Shown here piece by piece: positions 25,097-34,044 of a stretch of 64,000 nucleotides of DNA (positions within the stretch are counted from its first letter, which is position 1; the number at the start of each line of letters is the position of its first letter). Source of the stretch: JAJTHC01 sp044348005 (GTDB taxonomy: Bacteria > Cyanobacteriota > Vampirovibrionia > Vampirovibrionales > JAJTHC01); assembly GCA_044348005.1 (NCBI GenBank), contig JBIKTR010000003.1:62001-126000 (forward strand). Direction: 5' to 3'. The notes beneath the pieces are model-generated. The model saw nothing but the letters and a program-made list of their open reading frames with translations. It had not been told where the DNA came from and searched no databases. A program made the position numbers and the translations under genes.

Positions 25097-27151
25097 TTAG
25101 ATAAAGAAGGCGTTGGTGTCTTTGCCTTTGGCATCCCATTCGGCTTGGCCACGTTCAAGATCTTCTGGGGTCATCGTGTCCATAAGCTCACGACTGACTT
25201 CAAAGACTTGCTTATAGCCACGGATGACCGCATTAAGGTTGTCTTCCACCACACGATCGCCTTTGCGCCCAAAGTACTTTTTAATCGGTTTGCGGACGGC
25301 GTCAAAGAGCTCTTCATCGCTGAGGTGCGCTTCGTCTTTAAAGGGCGTAAGCTTCAAGAACACCCCAAGCAATACAATTCCTTGAAAACGCTGAATCAGC
25401 GATTCGTCATGGGTACAGGCTTCGCGCGCGATGCGAATCGTGTCTACCCCAAAGAGCCGGATGTTTTCTTTGCGGATGACGTATTTCGCCCAAATCGGCA
25501 GACTTTCCCACAAGGCTTTGGGATCTTCAACAGGGGTGTGTTGAAAGAGCATCCCCCCTTCTTGCAAGCCCACCAAGGGGTTGCCCATCGCCCAAGTGGT
25601 CGGATCCATCAAAGGCACAAACTCAACTTGTTGCAATTCGCTGTGCGTGCCGATTTTACCAATTTTGGTGCAGGTAAGGTAGGTATTGGTGGGCAAGCCC
25701 TTCTTTTCAGAACCATACTTCGGTGATGCTTGAACACGCAAGCCAAAGACATCGCCCAAAATCGTGGCGATAATTTTGTTTGTGGTAACAGAACCGTAAC
25801 CACCCACCGAATGCCCGCGAATACTAAACGCTCCAGGGGGACGAACATCAGGCTCTTTCTCGACTTCCAACGCACTGGGGTGATCAATCCCCAAACTAAA
25901 GAAGCGACGGCCTTCATCCATCATGTTTTGAACCACCGCCACCATGTGACCAGGGGTCACATCGCGACTGCCTAAGCCTGCCACACCACGGTAAATAGTG
26001 GGAATACGCGTAATACTAGGGTAGCCTTCTTCACCAGTCATGGCGTTGGCAAAGGCGGCCTTGATTTCAGCGGCGAGTGGGTTGTCTCCCCCTAAAGGAA
26101 TATCTAAACGTTCAAGCACCGCAAAGGCCTTGACGTTTTTAAGGGCTTCTACGAGTTCTGGACCGGGGAAGGGGCGGTAACTGGTAATCGCGATGGAGCC
26201 CGCCTTCATGCCCAAAGAACGCATATAATCAACCGTGCATTGAGCCGTTTCAGCCGAAGAGCCCAGCGCCACAATGGCGTATTCCGCATCTTCCATTTGA
26301 TGCGTCTGAATAAAGTCGTATTGACGGCCCGTCAAAGCGGCGAAGTCGTCAAAGGCTTGACGCAAGGCGGGTTTGACCAAGTCATAGTAATAACGCTGGG
26401 CGATTTTACCGCTCATGTAAGCGTCTTGGTTTTGCACCACACCACTCATCAAGGGGGTGTCAGGGTGAAACAAGGTGCGTAGCTTTTCTCGAGGATCCCC
26501 TAAGTAGTCTTTAACGAGATCAGGTTCAGGGAACAACACATTTTCAATGGTGTGCGTGGTGAGAAAGCCGTCTTGAATGTTCATAAAGGGGGTAAATGAC
26601 GCTTCAGCCGCTTTGCGAGAAATCAAGGAAAGATCGCCCGCTTCTTGGGCGTTTTGGGCAAACAGCATGCCCCAGCCTACATCGGTGACACCAAACACAT
26701 CGTCATGGCCAGCATGCACGTTTAAGGAATGAGAGGTGAGGGCTCTGGCGCCAATTTCAAAGACCATCGGCAAGCGCTTGCCTGAAATGGTGTACAAGAC
26801 TTCTTTCATCAAAATCAAACCTTGGCCTGAAGTAAAGTTCACGACCCGACCGCCTGCCACGCCAAAGCCTTCGCAAGCTGATGCGGCCGAATGTTCCGAT
26901 TCCGCTTGGACCCACGCCAATGGCGTGCCCCAAACGTTCTTCATGCCATTGGCGTGATTCAACTGATACGCCACACCCATGGCGGTGGAAGGCGTAATGG
27001 GGTAGGCGCATCCGCCGTCGCAGCCGAGGCTACTGGTGTGAACCACCATGCCGGCGCCGTCCGCAGTGCCGGGGATACCCGGATACTTGACAGGGTGTTC
27101 AGGGACAAGACCCAAGGGCTGATCATTTCGAGCGACGTGCTGAACTGCCAT
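25097..27151 (-). CDS. pyruvate:ferredoxin oxidoreductase, N-terminal half (alpha and gamma domains)
   Basis: Contains domain I (CAYPITPSTAMGVAYQLNHA, about residues 48-67), domain II (about 270-410, ending GVAGLGSRDVTPGHMV) and the gamma domain (about 440-660, RGHSVGGYGSVTTNKIIATI). The TPP and Fe-S domains are in the next gene. The order alpha-gamma then delta-beta matches the fused PFOR cut at the gamma/ferredoxin boundary. The 384-base upstream gap holds a strong hairpin at 27353-27384 and no other gene. PFOR points to fermentative or low-oxygen pyruvate metabolism. Confidence 0.95.
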   Translation of the reverse strand: MAVQHVARNDQPLGLVPEHPVKYPGIPGTADGAGMVVHTSSLGCDGGCAYPITPSTAMGVAYQLNHANGMKNVWGTPLAWVQAESEHSAASACEGFGVAGGRVVNFTSGQGLILMKEVLYTISGKRLPMVFEIGARALTSHSLNVHAGHDDVFGVTDVGWGMLFAQNAQEAGDLSLISRKAAEASFTPFMNIQDGFLTTHTIENVLFPEPDLVKDYLGDPREKLRTLFHPDTPLMSGVVQNQDAYMSGKIAQRYYYDLVKPALRQAFDDFAALTGRQYDFIQTHQMEDAEYAIVALGSSAETAQCTVDYMRSLGMKAGSIAITSYRPFPGPELVEALKNVKAFAVLERLDIPLGGDNPLAAEIKAAFANAMTGEEGYPSITRIPTIYRGVAGLGSRDVTPGHMVAVVQNMMDEGRRFFSLGIDHPSALEVEKEPDVRPPGAFSIRGHSVGGYGSVTTNKIIATILGDVFGLRVQASPKYGSEKKGLPTNTYLTCTKIGKIGTHSELQQVEFVPLMDPTTWAMGNPLVGLQEGGMLFQHTPVEDPKALWESLPIWAKYVIRKENIRLFGVDTIRIAREACTHDESLIQRFQGIVLLGVFLKLTPFKDEAHLSDEELFDAVRKPIKKYFGRKGDRVVEDNLNAVIRGYKQVFEVSRELMDTMTPEDLERGQAEWDAKGKDTNAFFI

Positions 27152-27352
27152 GCGTTCAAACCTCCAAGACTAGGGAATAAGGAATACTGATGTTAAACGT
27201 CAAACCATTCGTTGAATGTCACACACAAAAGGCTCATGCAGGTGTTGAATAAACAAATACACCAGAGTTTAGATAAAATCCATTATTTCAGAAACATTTT
27301 AAAAATGCAAACAGAATCTCTGGGGGGTTTTTGGGCAAAAACTGTTACACAG

Positions 27353-27384
27353 GCGGGGGGTTTTGTAACAATTTAACCCCCCGC
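27353..27384. promoter_or_regulatory. perfect 10-bp hairpin in the PFOR/accessory-gene divergent gap
   Basis: GCGGGGGGTT and AACCCCCCGC flank TTGTAACAATTT. The loop itself contains the dyad TTGTAACAA. It lies about 200 bases upstream of PFOR and 145 bases upstream of the gene at 27529. It is too far from any stop codon to be a terminator for a neighbour, so an operator or RNA element is more likely. Confidence 0.5.
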
Positions 27385-27528
27385 GCACGGTGTTGGCTGG
27401 CGTTTGTTGTAAAATCAAGGTGGCTTCAATTCTAGTGTGTGAAAAGCGTGCCAAGTTGAATGCTTATGTGATGTACTAAAGAACTGTATTTCTACTTTTT
27501 GACCTTTAAGACCCAAAGGAATCTTTCA

Positions 27529-28333
27529 ATGCCTATTGCTTCTCTTTCTCGTTTCGCCCCCCCCCCCCCCGACGCAGGCTAAGCCTGCTTTAAAGACCGT
27601 TTCTGCTGAGCCTTTGGTGCCTAACACCCAACGAACAGGTGCTCAGCTAAACCTTTCGTCAAAGGAGTTGAATCAATTTGCAGGTGCCTTGGCTCGGCCA
27701 ATGACTCGTGAAATAGTAGACTTTCTTTGTGAAACTCGTTTAAAAAAACCAGTAAGAGGTGGTTTACGCCCTACATGGGCTAAATTTACAAATCCATTTT
27801 CAAATGGGAGACAGAGGCCAGCCCTTGGGTCGGGAATCAGCCGACTTGCCTATGATTATGGTCGAGAATGCTTGAACGCCCTTAAAGCTGTTCGAGATCT
27901 ACCAGATACACATAATTTGGTATTTTTTGAACAAGGTCAAACCTTTCTATTAGGGAATAAAGTTGAAAAACCTCGTAAAATATCTCTCACAAGTGGTAGG
28001 AGTGCAACAAGTCCAAAAAGCCCCTTTGAGCCTCATGAAAGTCTCATTGCGACACCCAATGGTCTAATTTATGCTAGGGTTATTGATACTAGGATTCCTG
28101 TGCCTCCTTTCGCTAATGACACAAATATAGGCTTCCAAGGGCCTTTCTTAAATCCTCAGACTAACCCTTCTGAAACATTTACGTGGTGGATTCATCTTCG
28201 TAATTTAGCAGTAAACCCATCTGATAAAACAAGAGCTTTTGATCCTAGCATATTGACGTGGCCAGTTCTAAAACCCGAACAACTTGAACTACTTGCAAAA
28301 TCCGCAAAACAGCTAAATGAATCTATCCCCTAA
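27529..28333 (+). CDS. accessory protein with C14 tract frameshift after the start codon
   Basis: AAGGA (27516-27520) is 8 bases from ATG 27529 (MPIASLSRFA...). That frame enters 14 consecutive C and stops 17 codons in (PPPPDAG stop). The long frame (about 255 codons after the tract) starts only from a TTG at 27536 that is badly spaced from the Shine-Dalgarno. Thirteen or sixteen C would join the ATG to the long frame. The body is AT-richer than its neighbours and matches no family I know. It has WIHLRNLAVNPSDKTRAF near the C-terminus and no membrane segment. The N-terminus (Phe-Ala-Pro-Pro..., Gln-Arg-Thr-Gly about 25 residues later) loosely matches the module in the genes at 1, 51665 and 52344. 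It converges on the gene at 28346. Confidence 0.65.
27557..27570 (+). repeat. C14 homopolymer tract
   Basis: Fourteen consecutive C, the longest homopolymer seen in the window; several other genes here have C or G runs of nine. It sits at codons 10-14 of the likely reading frame, where slippage would switch expression. Confidence 0.9.
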
Positions 28334-28345
28334 TGTGCAAGGTTA

Positions 28346-30151
28346 CTATTCACGCAAACGCCACACGCGCAGGCCTTGGGCTTGGCCGTCTTCAAACACC
28401 AGCCGTACCCCGTTGCGTCGGTACTGTTCTTGGCGAATCCAGTCGTATTCGTCTCGCTTTTCTTTATGTTCAATAAAATACGGGCACGCAAAGCCAGTGG
28501 CTGCGACATCCACCCCGCTTAGGCCGGTGTCTAAATACGGCGTGCCTAACACGTAAACAGGGCGCCCCACCACGTAGGCGTCTTTCACAGGCGAACTGCT
28601 TAAAAAGCACGCAGATTCAGGAACACGCTGGTTCACCCACGCCTTTAAACGATCTGCAGGAGCAGGGGCGGGCACATCCAAGCGTTCGCTTGAAGGGCGG
28701 GGGGTCGAGACGGGGGTGCCTGTGTTGATCGCGACGAGGTTGAATCCATCGGCGGGGGGGCTTGCCCCACGTTCAACATCGCGGGCGGGGGCATTTTGTG
28801 GGACGCCTTTGGTGCCTTGGGGTTCGTAAACACTGGCCAAGTAATTGTACCCTACACGTGCTTGAAACAATAACACACACACCGTGGCCAAACCCACTAC
28901 CCCTGTACGCAGCACAGGCGCCGACCACTGCAACAAGGGAATACGGCTCAAGGATCTCAAGGCCAAATAACCAAAAATGAAAATCACCGGCAGTAAAAAC
29001 GCCATGCTCAACACGGAACCCGTCACCAGCTTAGGCATTAAAAAGCTCAGGCACACGGCAAAAAACAGCGTCCACGTCAAAAACAAACCACCAATCACGT
29101 CTCGTTCTTTCACAAAGAGATACACGGCCTTAATCATAGCCAACAGCGCAAACATCACCCCCAACGGCCAGGACAATATCGCCATGCCACTCAGGCCTAG
29201 GTAGGCGTGATTCAACATCGTGGCAAACCAAGATTCCTGCGTTGGTGGCATGGGCCATTCTTGCAGGTTAGGGTCAGGGGCCAGCAACAACACCTTGCCC
29301 AATTGGTTGACGCCTCCAAAAAAGCCTTGCACGCGTTCTTGCAAGGGAGCAAGCAAACCACTTACCCCCAAGGATTCCATGGGGTTCGGGGCGTCGTTAA
29401 ACGGCTGTGCCATCACCGCAATAAGATTCACCCCCGGCAACGTAACGGACATCAGCAACGCCACCCCTGTAGACAAAAGCGGGGTGCCCACAAAACCCAA
29501 GCACAGCAAGCTCATGTTCCACGCCGTTAAAAGGCACCACCCATACGGGTGCAAAAACCCCGCAATAAGCGCCATTGCTGTACCCAGCCCTGCAATAAAA
29601 ATCGTGCGATGTTCCTTCAACACTTGCAGTAAAAGAAGCAGTACAAGCGTAAACATCCACAACAGCGGGGCCGGATTCAAGGCGGTGACGGTGTTTAACA
29701 CCAAGGGAGAACACGCAATCAGTAAAACCAGTAACAGGCTGCCAATGTAGCCGATCCCTTGACGAAACGCGCTGTACAGCATCGTCATGCTCAACACATA
29801 GGCGCCAATGTTAATGCCCAGCAATAGGGGGCTATAGGCTTGAAAAACGGTCGAGCCTTTGAGGCTCATCAAACCCGCAATGAGGTAACTATAAAGGGGG
29901 AATACGCCTAGCAGTTCAGGGTTGTTAGGGGGTGTTTGCCCCAAGACTTGTTCGGCCAACTGTACATAAGGCAACGCCAAGGGAGACGGCCACGCCAGAC
30001 CAATCGGGTGGCTATGCAATAGGGCCACCACCGTTAAGGCGAACGCCAAGGCCAGCATGGCTAAAATATCGGGAATGGGGGTATTTTCAAGGCGAAAGGG
30101 CTTTTGGTAGACTTCGCCTGTTTCGGGGTGTTCTAGGGTGTCGGGGGACAT
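28346..30151 (-). CDS. polytopic membrane protein, possibly GT-C glycosyltransferase-like
   Basis: 601 residues with a short cytoplasmic N-terminus, about ten hydrophobic helices spread over residues 30-425, and a soluble C-terminal domain of about 170 residues (Cys-containing, PESACFLSSSPVKDAYVVGR). The first loop (about 45-95, HPIGLAWPSPLALPYVQLAE) is followed by regularly spaced helices. That layout resembles lipid-linked sugar transferases of the PMT/ArnT type, but no conserved Asp/Glu loop motif can be identified with certainty. GAGGCG precedes the ATG. Confidence 0.7.
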   Translation of the reverse strand: MSPDTLEHPETGEVYQKPFRLENTPIPDILAMLALAFALTVVALLHSHPIGLAWPSPLALPYVQLAEQVLGQTPPNNPELLGVFPLYSYLIAGLMSLKGSTVFQAYSPLLLGINIGAYVLSMTMLYSAFRQGIGYIGSLLLVLLIACSPLVLNTVTALNPAPLLWMFTLVLLLLLQVLKEHRTIFIAGLGTAMALIAGFLHPYGWCLLTAWNMSLLCLGFVGTPLLSTGVALLMSVTLPGVNLIAVMAQPFNDAPNPMESLGVSGLLAPLQERVQGFFGGVNQLGKVLLLAPDPNLQEWPMPPTQESWFATMLNHAYLGLSGMAILSWPLGVMFALLAMIKAVYLFVKERDVIGGLFLTWTLFFAVCLSFLMPKLVTGSVLSMAFLLPVIFIFGYLALRSLSRIPLLQWSAPVLRTGVVGLATVCVLLFQARVGYNYLASVYEPQGTKGVPQNAPARDVERGASPPADGFNLVAINTGTPVSTPRPSSERLDVPAPAPADRLKAWVNQRVPESACFLSSSPVKDAYVVGRPVYVLGTPYLDTGLSGVDVAATGFACPYFIEHKEKRDEYDWIRQEQYRRNGVRLVFEDGQAQGLRVWRLRE

Positions 30152-30248
30152 GTGTTCGCCTCACGCGTTGCAACCATATCCCCTAGTATAACACGATTTT
30201 CGCATTTGTTGGTATGGCAAAGAAAGACGAAACGTTCTCTAAAGCGCG

Positions 30249-31610
30249 TTAATCCTTAAAGCGACTAGGAGACGACAAAACGTGGGTTTTAAGGACGTTA
30301 AGGGCATGAAAGCACGCCGTGTTCACAAATCGAGCTTGTAAATGGACTCTGTCCCACAACGGATTCAACCGTGCTTCTTGCGCAAAGACTTGCCCTGAAG
30401 GCAAGGCAACTGCCACCCACACCAAGCCCACAGGTTTGGCGACCGTGCCTCCCTCTGGCCCAGCGATACCTGTTGTGGAAAGTCCCACGCATTTTTCAGG
30501 CGTGTCGCTCAATAAGCGAACCCCCACCGCCATCGCTTTCGCGACTTGTTCAGATACCGCCCCACATTGATGCAAAACATCCTCATCCACACCCAGATAC
30601 TTGACCTTAGACGCGTTACTATACGTCACGATGTTCGCATCTATAAAGGCAGACGCCCCCGCTTCTTGAATAAACGCATGGCTCAAGCTCCCGCCTGTGC
30701 ACGATTCCGCCACCGCCAAGCGCAGGCCCGCTTGTGCCAGCTGGACCAACAGCAAGGGAGCTAAACGACTCGCGGGAGCATCTAACATAAAAGGCCGTAC
30801 GGCTTCTGGCAACTGTTGAACAAAACGCTCGAAAAGGGCGTCCGCGTCGCTTTCTTCGCTCACGCTTAAACGCAAGCGCACTCGGCCATCATCACTCACA
30901 TAAGGCGCCACTTCAGGGCGTTGAAAATGAGCCAAGCCCCCCAAAGCTTCCGCCAAATGCGATTCGCCAATGCCGTAAAACCATACATCCCGCGTGTGGC
31001 GAGCCACCAGCGTTTTTTGTTGCGTCTTGGCCCACGCCAGCAGGCGACTGTGAACATCGGGCCACATGAGTCGCATTTCAGCGGGGATTCCCGGCAAGGC
31101 GACGATGACCTTACCCTCTTCGGCTCGTTCCCACCACATGCCGGGGGCGGTGCCTATCGGGTTGTAAATCGCTTGACTCTGCAGGGGAAGCAGGACTTGC
31201 TTATGATTGGAGGCAGGCATGGTTTTACCCACCGCTTGAAAGCGACTGGCCATCACCGCTAAAGACGCCTGATCTTCCACCAATGGCACCCCAAACCCTT
31301 CCGCCAAAGCGTTGAGCGTCAGATCATCTTCGGTTGGGCCTAAACCGCCTGTTAGAATGAGGCAGTCGCAGTGGGTCAAGGCGTCTTGGGTGGCTTGAAC
31401 AATGTCGCGGGGGTCGTCTCCCACGCAGGTGTGACGGATTGGGGCCGCCCCCATCAAGCGCGCTTGTTCAGCCAACCAAGACGCATTCGTATTCACCACT
31501 TCTCCCCAAAGCACTTCGTCGCCCACCGCTAAGGTGGCGATGTTCAAAGGGCGCGGGGAATGATTAAACGATGTGGGGTTCATGGGTGATTGTCTCTTTG
31601 CTAAGGTCAT
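30249..31610 (-). CDS. cinA: CinA-like competence/damage-inducible protein (nicotinamide-nucleotide amidase)
   Basis: Two-domain form. The N-terminal MoaB/COG1058 domain (LAVGDEVLWGEVVNTNASWL, ILTGGLGPTEDDLT) acts on ADP-ribose in the family. The C-terminal CinA domain (VAESCTGGSLSHAFIQ, GLSTTGIAGPEGG) deamidates NMN. The catalytic Ser-Cys-Thr-Gly-Gly segment is intact. There is an N-terminal extension of about 20-25 residues. The alternative ATG at 31583 has AAGAGA upstream. The ATG at 31610 lies only 9 bases from a -10 box and would be leaderless. It is divergent from the SDR gene over a shared palindromic -10. Confidence 0.93.
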   Translation of the reverse strand: MTLAKRQSPMNPTSFNHSPRPLNIATLAVGDEVLWGEVVNTNASWLAEQARLMGAAPIRHTCVGDDPRDIVQATQDALTHCDCLILTGGLGPTEDDLTLNALAEGFGVPLVEDQASLAVMASRFQAVGKTMPASNHKQVLLPLQSQAIYNPIGTAPGMWWERAEEGKVIVALPGIPAEMRLMWPDVHSRLLAWAKTQQKTLVARHTRDVWFYGIGESHLAEALGGLAHFQRPEVAPYVSDDGRVRLRLSVSEESDADALFERFVQQLPEAVRPFMLDAPASRLAPLLLVQLAQAGLRLAVAESCTGGSLSHAFIQEAGASAFIDANIVTYSNASKVKYLGVDEDVLHQCGAVSEQVAKAMAVGVRLLSDTPEKCVGLSTTGIAGPEGGTVAKPVGLVWVAVALPSGQVFAQEARLNPLWDRVHLQARFVNTACFHALNVLKTHVLSSPSRFKD

Positions 31611-31619
31611 TATGTTTCT

Positions 31620-31627
31620 AGTATACT
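31620..31627. promoter_or_regulatory. palindromic -10 shared by cinA and the SDR gene
   Basis: AGTATACT reads TATACT on both strands. It lies 9 bases from the minus-strand ATG at 31610 and 27 bases from the plus-strand ATG at 31655. One box can serve both directions. Confidence 0.55.
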
Positions 31628-31654
31628 GGAAAAAATTATTTAGGAGTTTTCGCC

Positions 31655-32458
31655 ATGGCTATGAAGCTAAAAGACAAAACCGTTTTTATTACAGGTGCTT
31701 CCAGTGGCATAGGCCATGCGTGTGCAGAAGCCTTTGCCGCAAAGGGCTGTCGCTTATTATTGACGGCTCGGCGGGTGGATCGTTTAGAAGCGCTTGCCCT
31801 AAAACTACGAAAAAAATATAACACCCCGTGCTTGGTGGCTGAACTGGATGTACAGAAGCCCAAGGCGATTGATGCGCTGGTTTCTTCAATTCCACCGGCG
31901 TATGCGAATGTGGATATTTTGGTGAATAACGCGGGCTTGGCCTTAGGGAAATCCCCTTTGCATGAAAATAATCCCAAACATTGGCACACCATGATTCAAA
32001 CAAACGTAATGGGCCTATTGCATGTGACCCACGCCGTGTTACCCGGTATGTTAGCACGAGGCAAAGGGCATATCATCACTATCGGTTCCGTGGCCGGCCG
32101 TAGGGCTTACGCGGGCGGGAGCGTCTATTGTGCGAGCAAATCAGCGGTTAAAGCCATTAGTGAAGGCTTAAAGCATGATTTACTCGGCACCCCCATTCGG
32201 GTGACGTGTATTGAACCGGGTATGGTGGAAACCGAGTTTAGCACCGTTCGTTTTGAAGGCAATGGCGAAAAGGCATCGAGCGTTTATGCAGGAACAACCC
32301 CTCTGACGGCCATGGATATTGCGGAAACTGTGGTGTTTGTGGCAAGCCGACCCTTGCATGTCAACATTAGCGATATGTTGATTCTCGCCACCGATCAAAG
32401 CGACGCGACTACCGTACATCGTTCACCCAGCAGTTCAGAAATGTTACAATCATCGTAA
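31655..32458 (+). CDS. short-chain dehydrogenase, YdfG-like
   Basis: NADP(H)-dependent SDR. TGASSGIG cofactor motif, NNAG, and catalytic Ser (IGSVAGR), Tyr and Lys (YCASKSAVKA) are intact. The C-terminal LILATDQSDATTVHR is typical of the YdfG group (3-hydroxy-acid/serine dehydrogenases), so that substrate class is likely but not proven. AGGAG lies 8 bases before the ATG. 267 residues. It ends 95 bases before the Gly-rich protein gene. Confidence 0.92.
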   Translation: MAMKLKDKTVFITGASSGIGHACAEAFAAKGCRLLLTARRVDRLEALALKLRKKYNTPCLVAELDVQKPKAIDALVSSIPPAYANVDILVNNAGLALGKSPLHENNPKHWHTMIQTNVMGLLHVTHAVLPGMLARGKGHIITIGSVAGRRAYAGGSVYCASKSAVKAISEGLKHDLLGTPIRVTCIEPGMVETEFSTVRFEGNGEKASSVYAGTTPLTAMDIAETVVFVASRPLHVNISDMLILATDQSDATTVHRSPSSSEMLQSS

Positions 32459-32553
32459 CAAATCGTGACACACGTCGTAAAATATGATTTAATTGTTTTT
32501 AAAATGAAGATGTGCTTTTTTATTCGTGGCTTGAACAAGAAAGGGATGGACTG

Positions 32554-33009
32554 ATGTTTCCAGTTTTTACAGCTTATTCTGGTGGAAGGTTGCCCTTTCA
32601 CGCAGTGTCAAACAACCCCACCTCATTTCAAACAGGGGCTTGCCCACCACGAGTTCCTTACTACAGCAGTGGGGCTTGCCCTCCTTCCTTTCACGGGGGT
32701 TACACAGGCAGAGATCAATTTATGCGAAATGGCCACGGCGACGGTGGCTACCAAAACGTCCGCTTGGGCTACAACAATGGGGGCTACGGCGGTTATGGTG
32801 GCAGTGGGTCCTGTGGCGGCATCGGCGGGGGCTTTGGGTTCACCCCTCGTACGGGGTGGTTTCAAACAGCCAATGGCCCTGTTTATGTGGGATTTAACAC
32901 CTATTTAAATAGCATCAACAATGCCTTAAACGGCTTGTATGGAGGCAACTTCGCTGGCTTAGGCGGACTTGGAAACTTTGGCGGAGGGTTTTCTTCACTG
33001 GCTTATTAG
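32554..33009 (+). CDS. glycine-rich low-complexity protein, 151 aa
   Basis: The N-terminus MFPVFTAYSGGRLPF is followed by two similar Cys-Pro-Pro segments (TGACPPRVPYYSSG and SGACPPSFHGGY), then a Gly/Tyr/Asn-rich middle (GGYGGYGGSGSCGGIGGGFG). The C-terminal segment (GPVYVGFNTYLNSINNALNG) has more sequence complexity. No classical signal peptide. AAAGGG precedes the ATG. Its last 15 bases overlap the 3' end of the convergent oxidoreductase. Probably a surface or structural protein; inference only. Confidence 0.65.
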   Translation: MFPVFTAYSGGRLPFHAVSNNPTSFQTGACPPRVPYYSSGACPPSFHGGYTGRDQFMRNGHGDGGYQNVRLGYNNGGYGGYGGSGSCGGIGGGFGFTPRTGWFQTANGPVYVGFNTYLNSINNALNGLYGGNFAGLGGLGNFGGGFSSLAY

Positions 33010-34044
33010 CAAAGCCGTTTCAACACCAGACACCCACGCCGTTTCAATGCGAGCCCCCGTACCAAACGCATCGCCTGCTAAATAACAGGGGGGAAACCCC
33101 TTCGGCAAGTCGACTGGAAAGACAGCCCCTTCAACCGATTTTTCAACCAACGCATAACGCCAGCGATGCGTTTGCACCACCTCATAATCGCTAGGTTTGA
33201 CGTGGCTTACGGCTTCAATGGCGCCAAGCAAGTCTTGTTGAACCGCTTCTAGTGGGGCTTCAAAGTGATGCTTGGCATATTCAGGCGTGCTATGAATCGT
33301 AAAAGCGTGTTGGGCATCACTGGCTTGATTGTATTTGGCCACGTTGCAGGCAAGCCATCGCACGGGTGACTTGCCCGTAAACGCAAGCCCTTCAGAAAAT
33401 TCAAAGGCAGGAAAACCTTTCGGAGTCACTGCCATAACCGCAAGAGATGGTGCATATTCAACCCGCGCTAAGACTTGCGCTTGAGCTTCGCTTAAGGCAA
33501 TGCCAGATTCTTCAAACAGCGCCAAAGTCTGCGGGACAGGCGCGGTAACAATCAACTGATGCCCTTCTAAAACGGCACCTTCTTCTAAATGAGCCTGCCA
33601 CCCTTGAGTGGTTTGGGTGAGCTTGACGACGCGTTGCCCGAGGGAAACATTCGCCGTGAGCGATTGTGCCATGGCTTTTGCAAGCGAAGTCATGCCTGCT
33701 GCGGTGGGAATGTAACGCGGACGGGGGGAAGCATCGAGCGTGTCGTCTTGAAAGTGAAGGGTGTGAAACCAAGGTTTGATCGTGCCTGCTTCAAGCCACG
33801 CATCCACCTGGCTTTGAAAGCGTGCGTCACTGGCGGTAAAATACTGCCCGCCGTGATCCAAACGAAGTTCACCGATGCGTCGTGTGGCCAAGCGACCGCC
33901 CAAGCCACGCCCCTTGTCTACCATCGCAACGCTTAAACCTCGGGATTCCAACACTGTTGCAGCACTAAGGCCCGCCATACCCGCCCCAATAATCAGGACG
34001 TCATACACAGAGGAGTCAACGGTTGGACGGGGCTTAACGTTCAT
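32995..34044 (-). CDS. FAD-dependent amine-oxidase-fold protein, renalase-like
   Basis: The FAD-binding N-terminus (VLIIGAGMAGLSAATVLESR) is followed by the renalase-group signature KGRGLGGRLATRR and DHGGQYFTASDARF. The C-terminal FAD segment has CYLAGDAFGTGARIETAW. 349 residues. Bacterial members oxidise isomeric NAD(P)H forms, but the substrate here is unproven. Its ATG lies 11 bases inside the upstream membrane-redoxin gene, so the two are coupled. It is the last gene of a three-gene redox operon. Confidence 0.88.
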   Translation of the reverse strand: MNVKPRPTVDSSVYDVLIIGAGMAGLSAATVLESRGLSVAMVDKGRGLGGRLATRRIGELRLDHGGQYFTASDARFQSQVDAWLEAGTIKPWFHTLHFQDDTLDASPRPRYIPTAAGMTSLAKAMAQSLTANVSLGQRVVKLTQTTQGWQAHLEEGAVLEGHQLIVTAPVPQTLALFEESGIALSEAQAQVLARVEYAPSLAVMAVTPKGFPAFEFSEGLAFTGKSPVRWLACNVAKYNQASDAQHAFTIHSTPEYAKHHFEAPLEAVQQDLLGAIEAVSHVKPSDYEVVQTHRWRYALVEKSVEGAVFPVDLPKGFPPCYLAGDAFGTGARIETAWVSGVETALLISQ

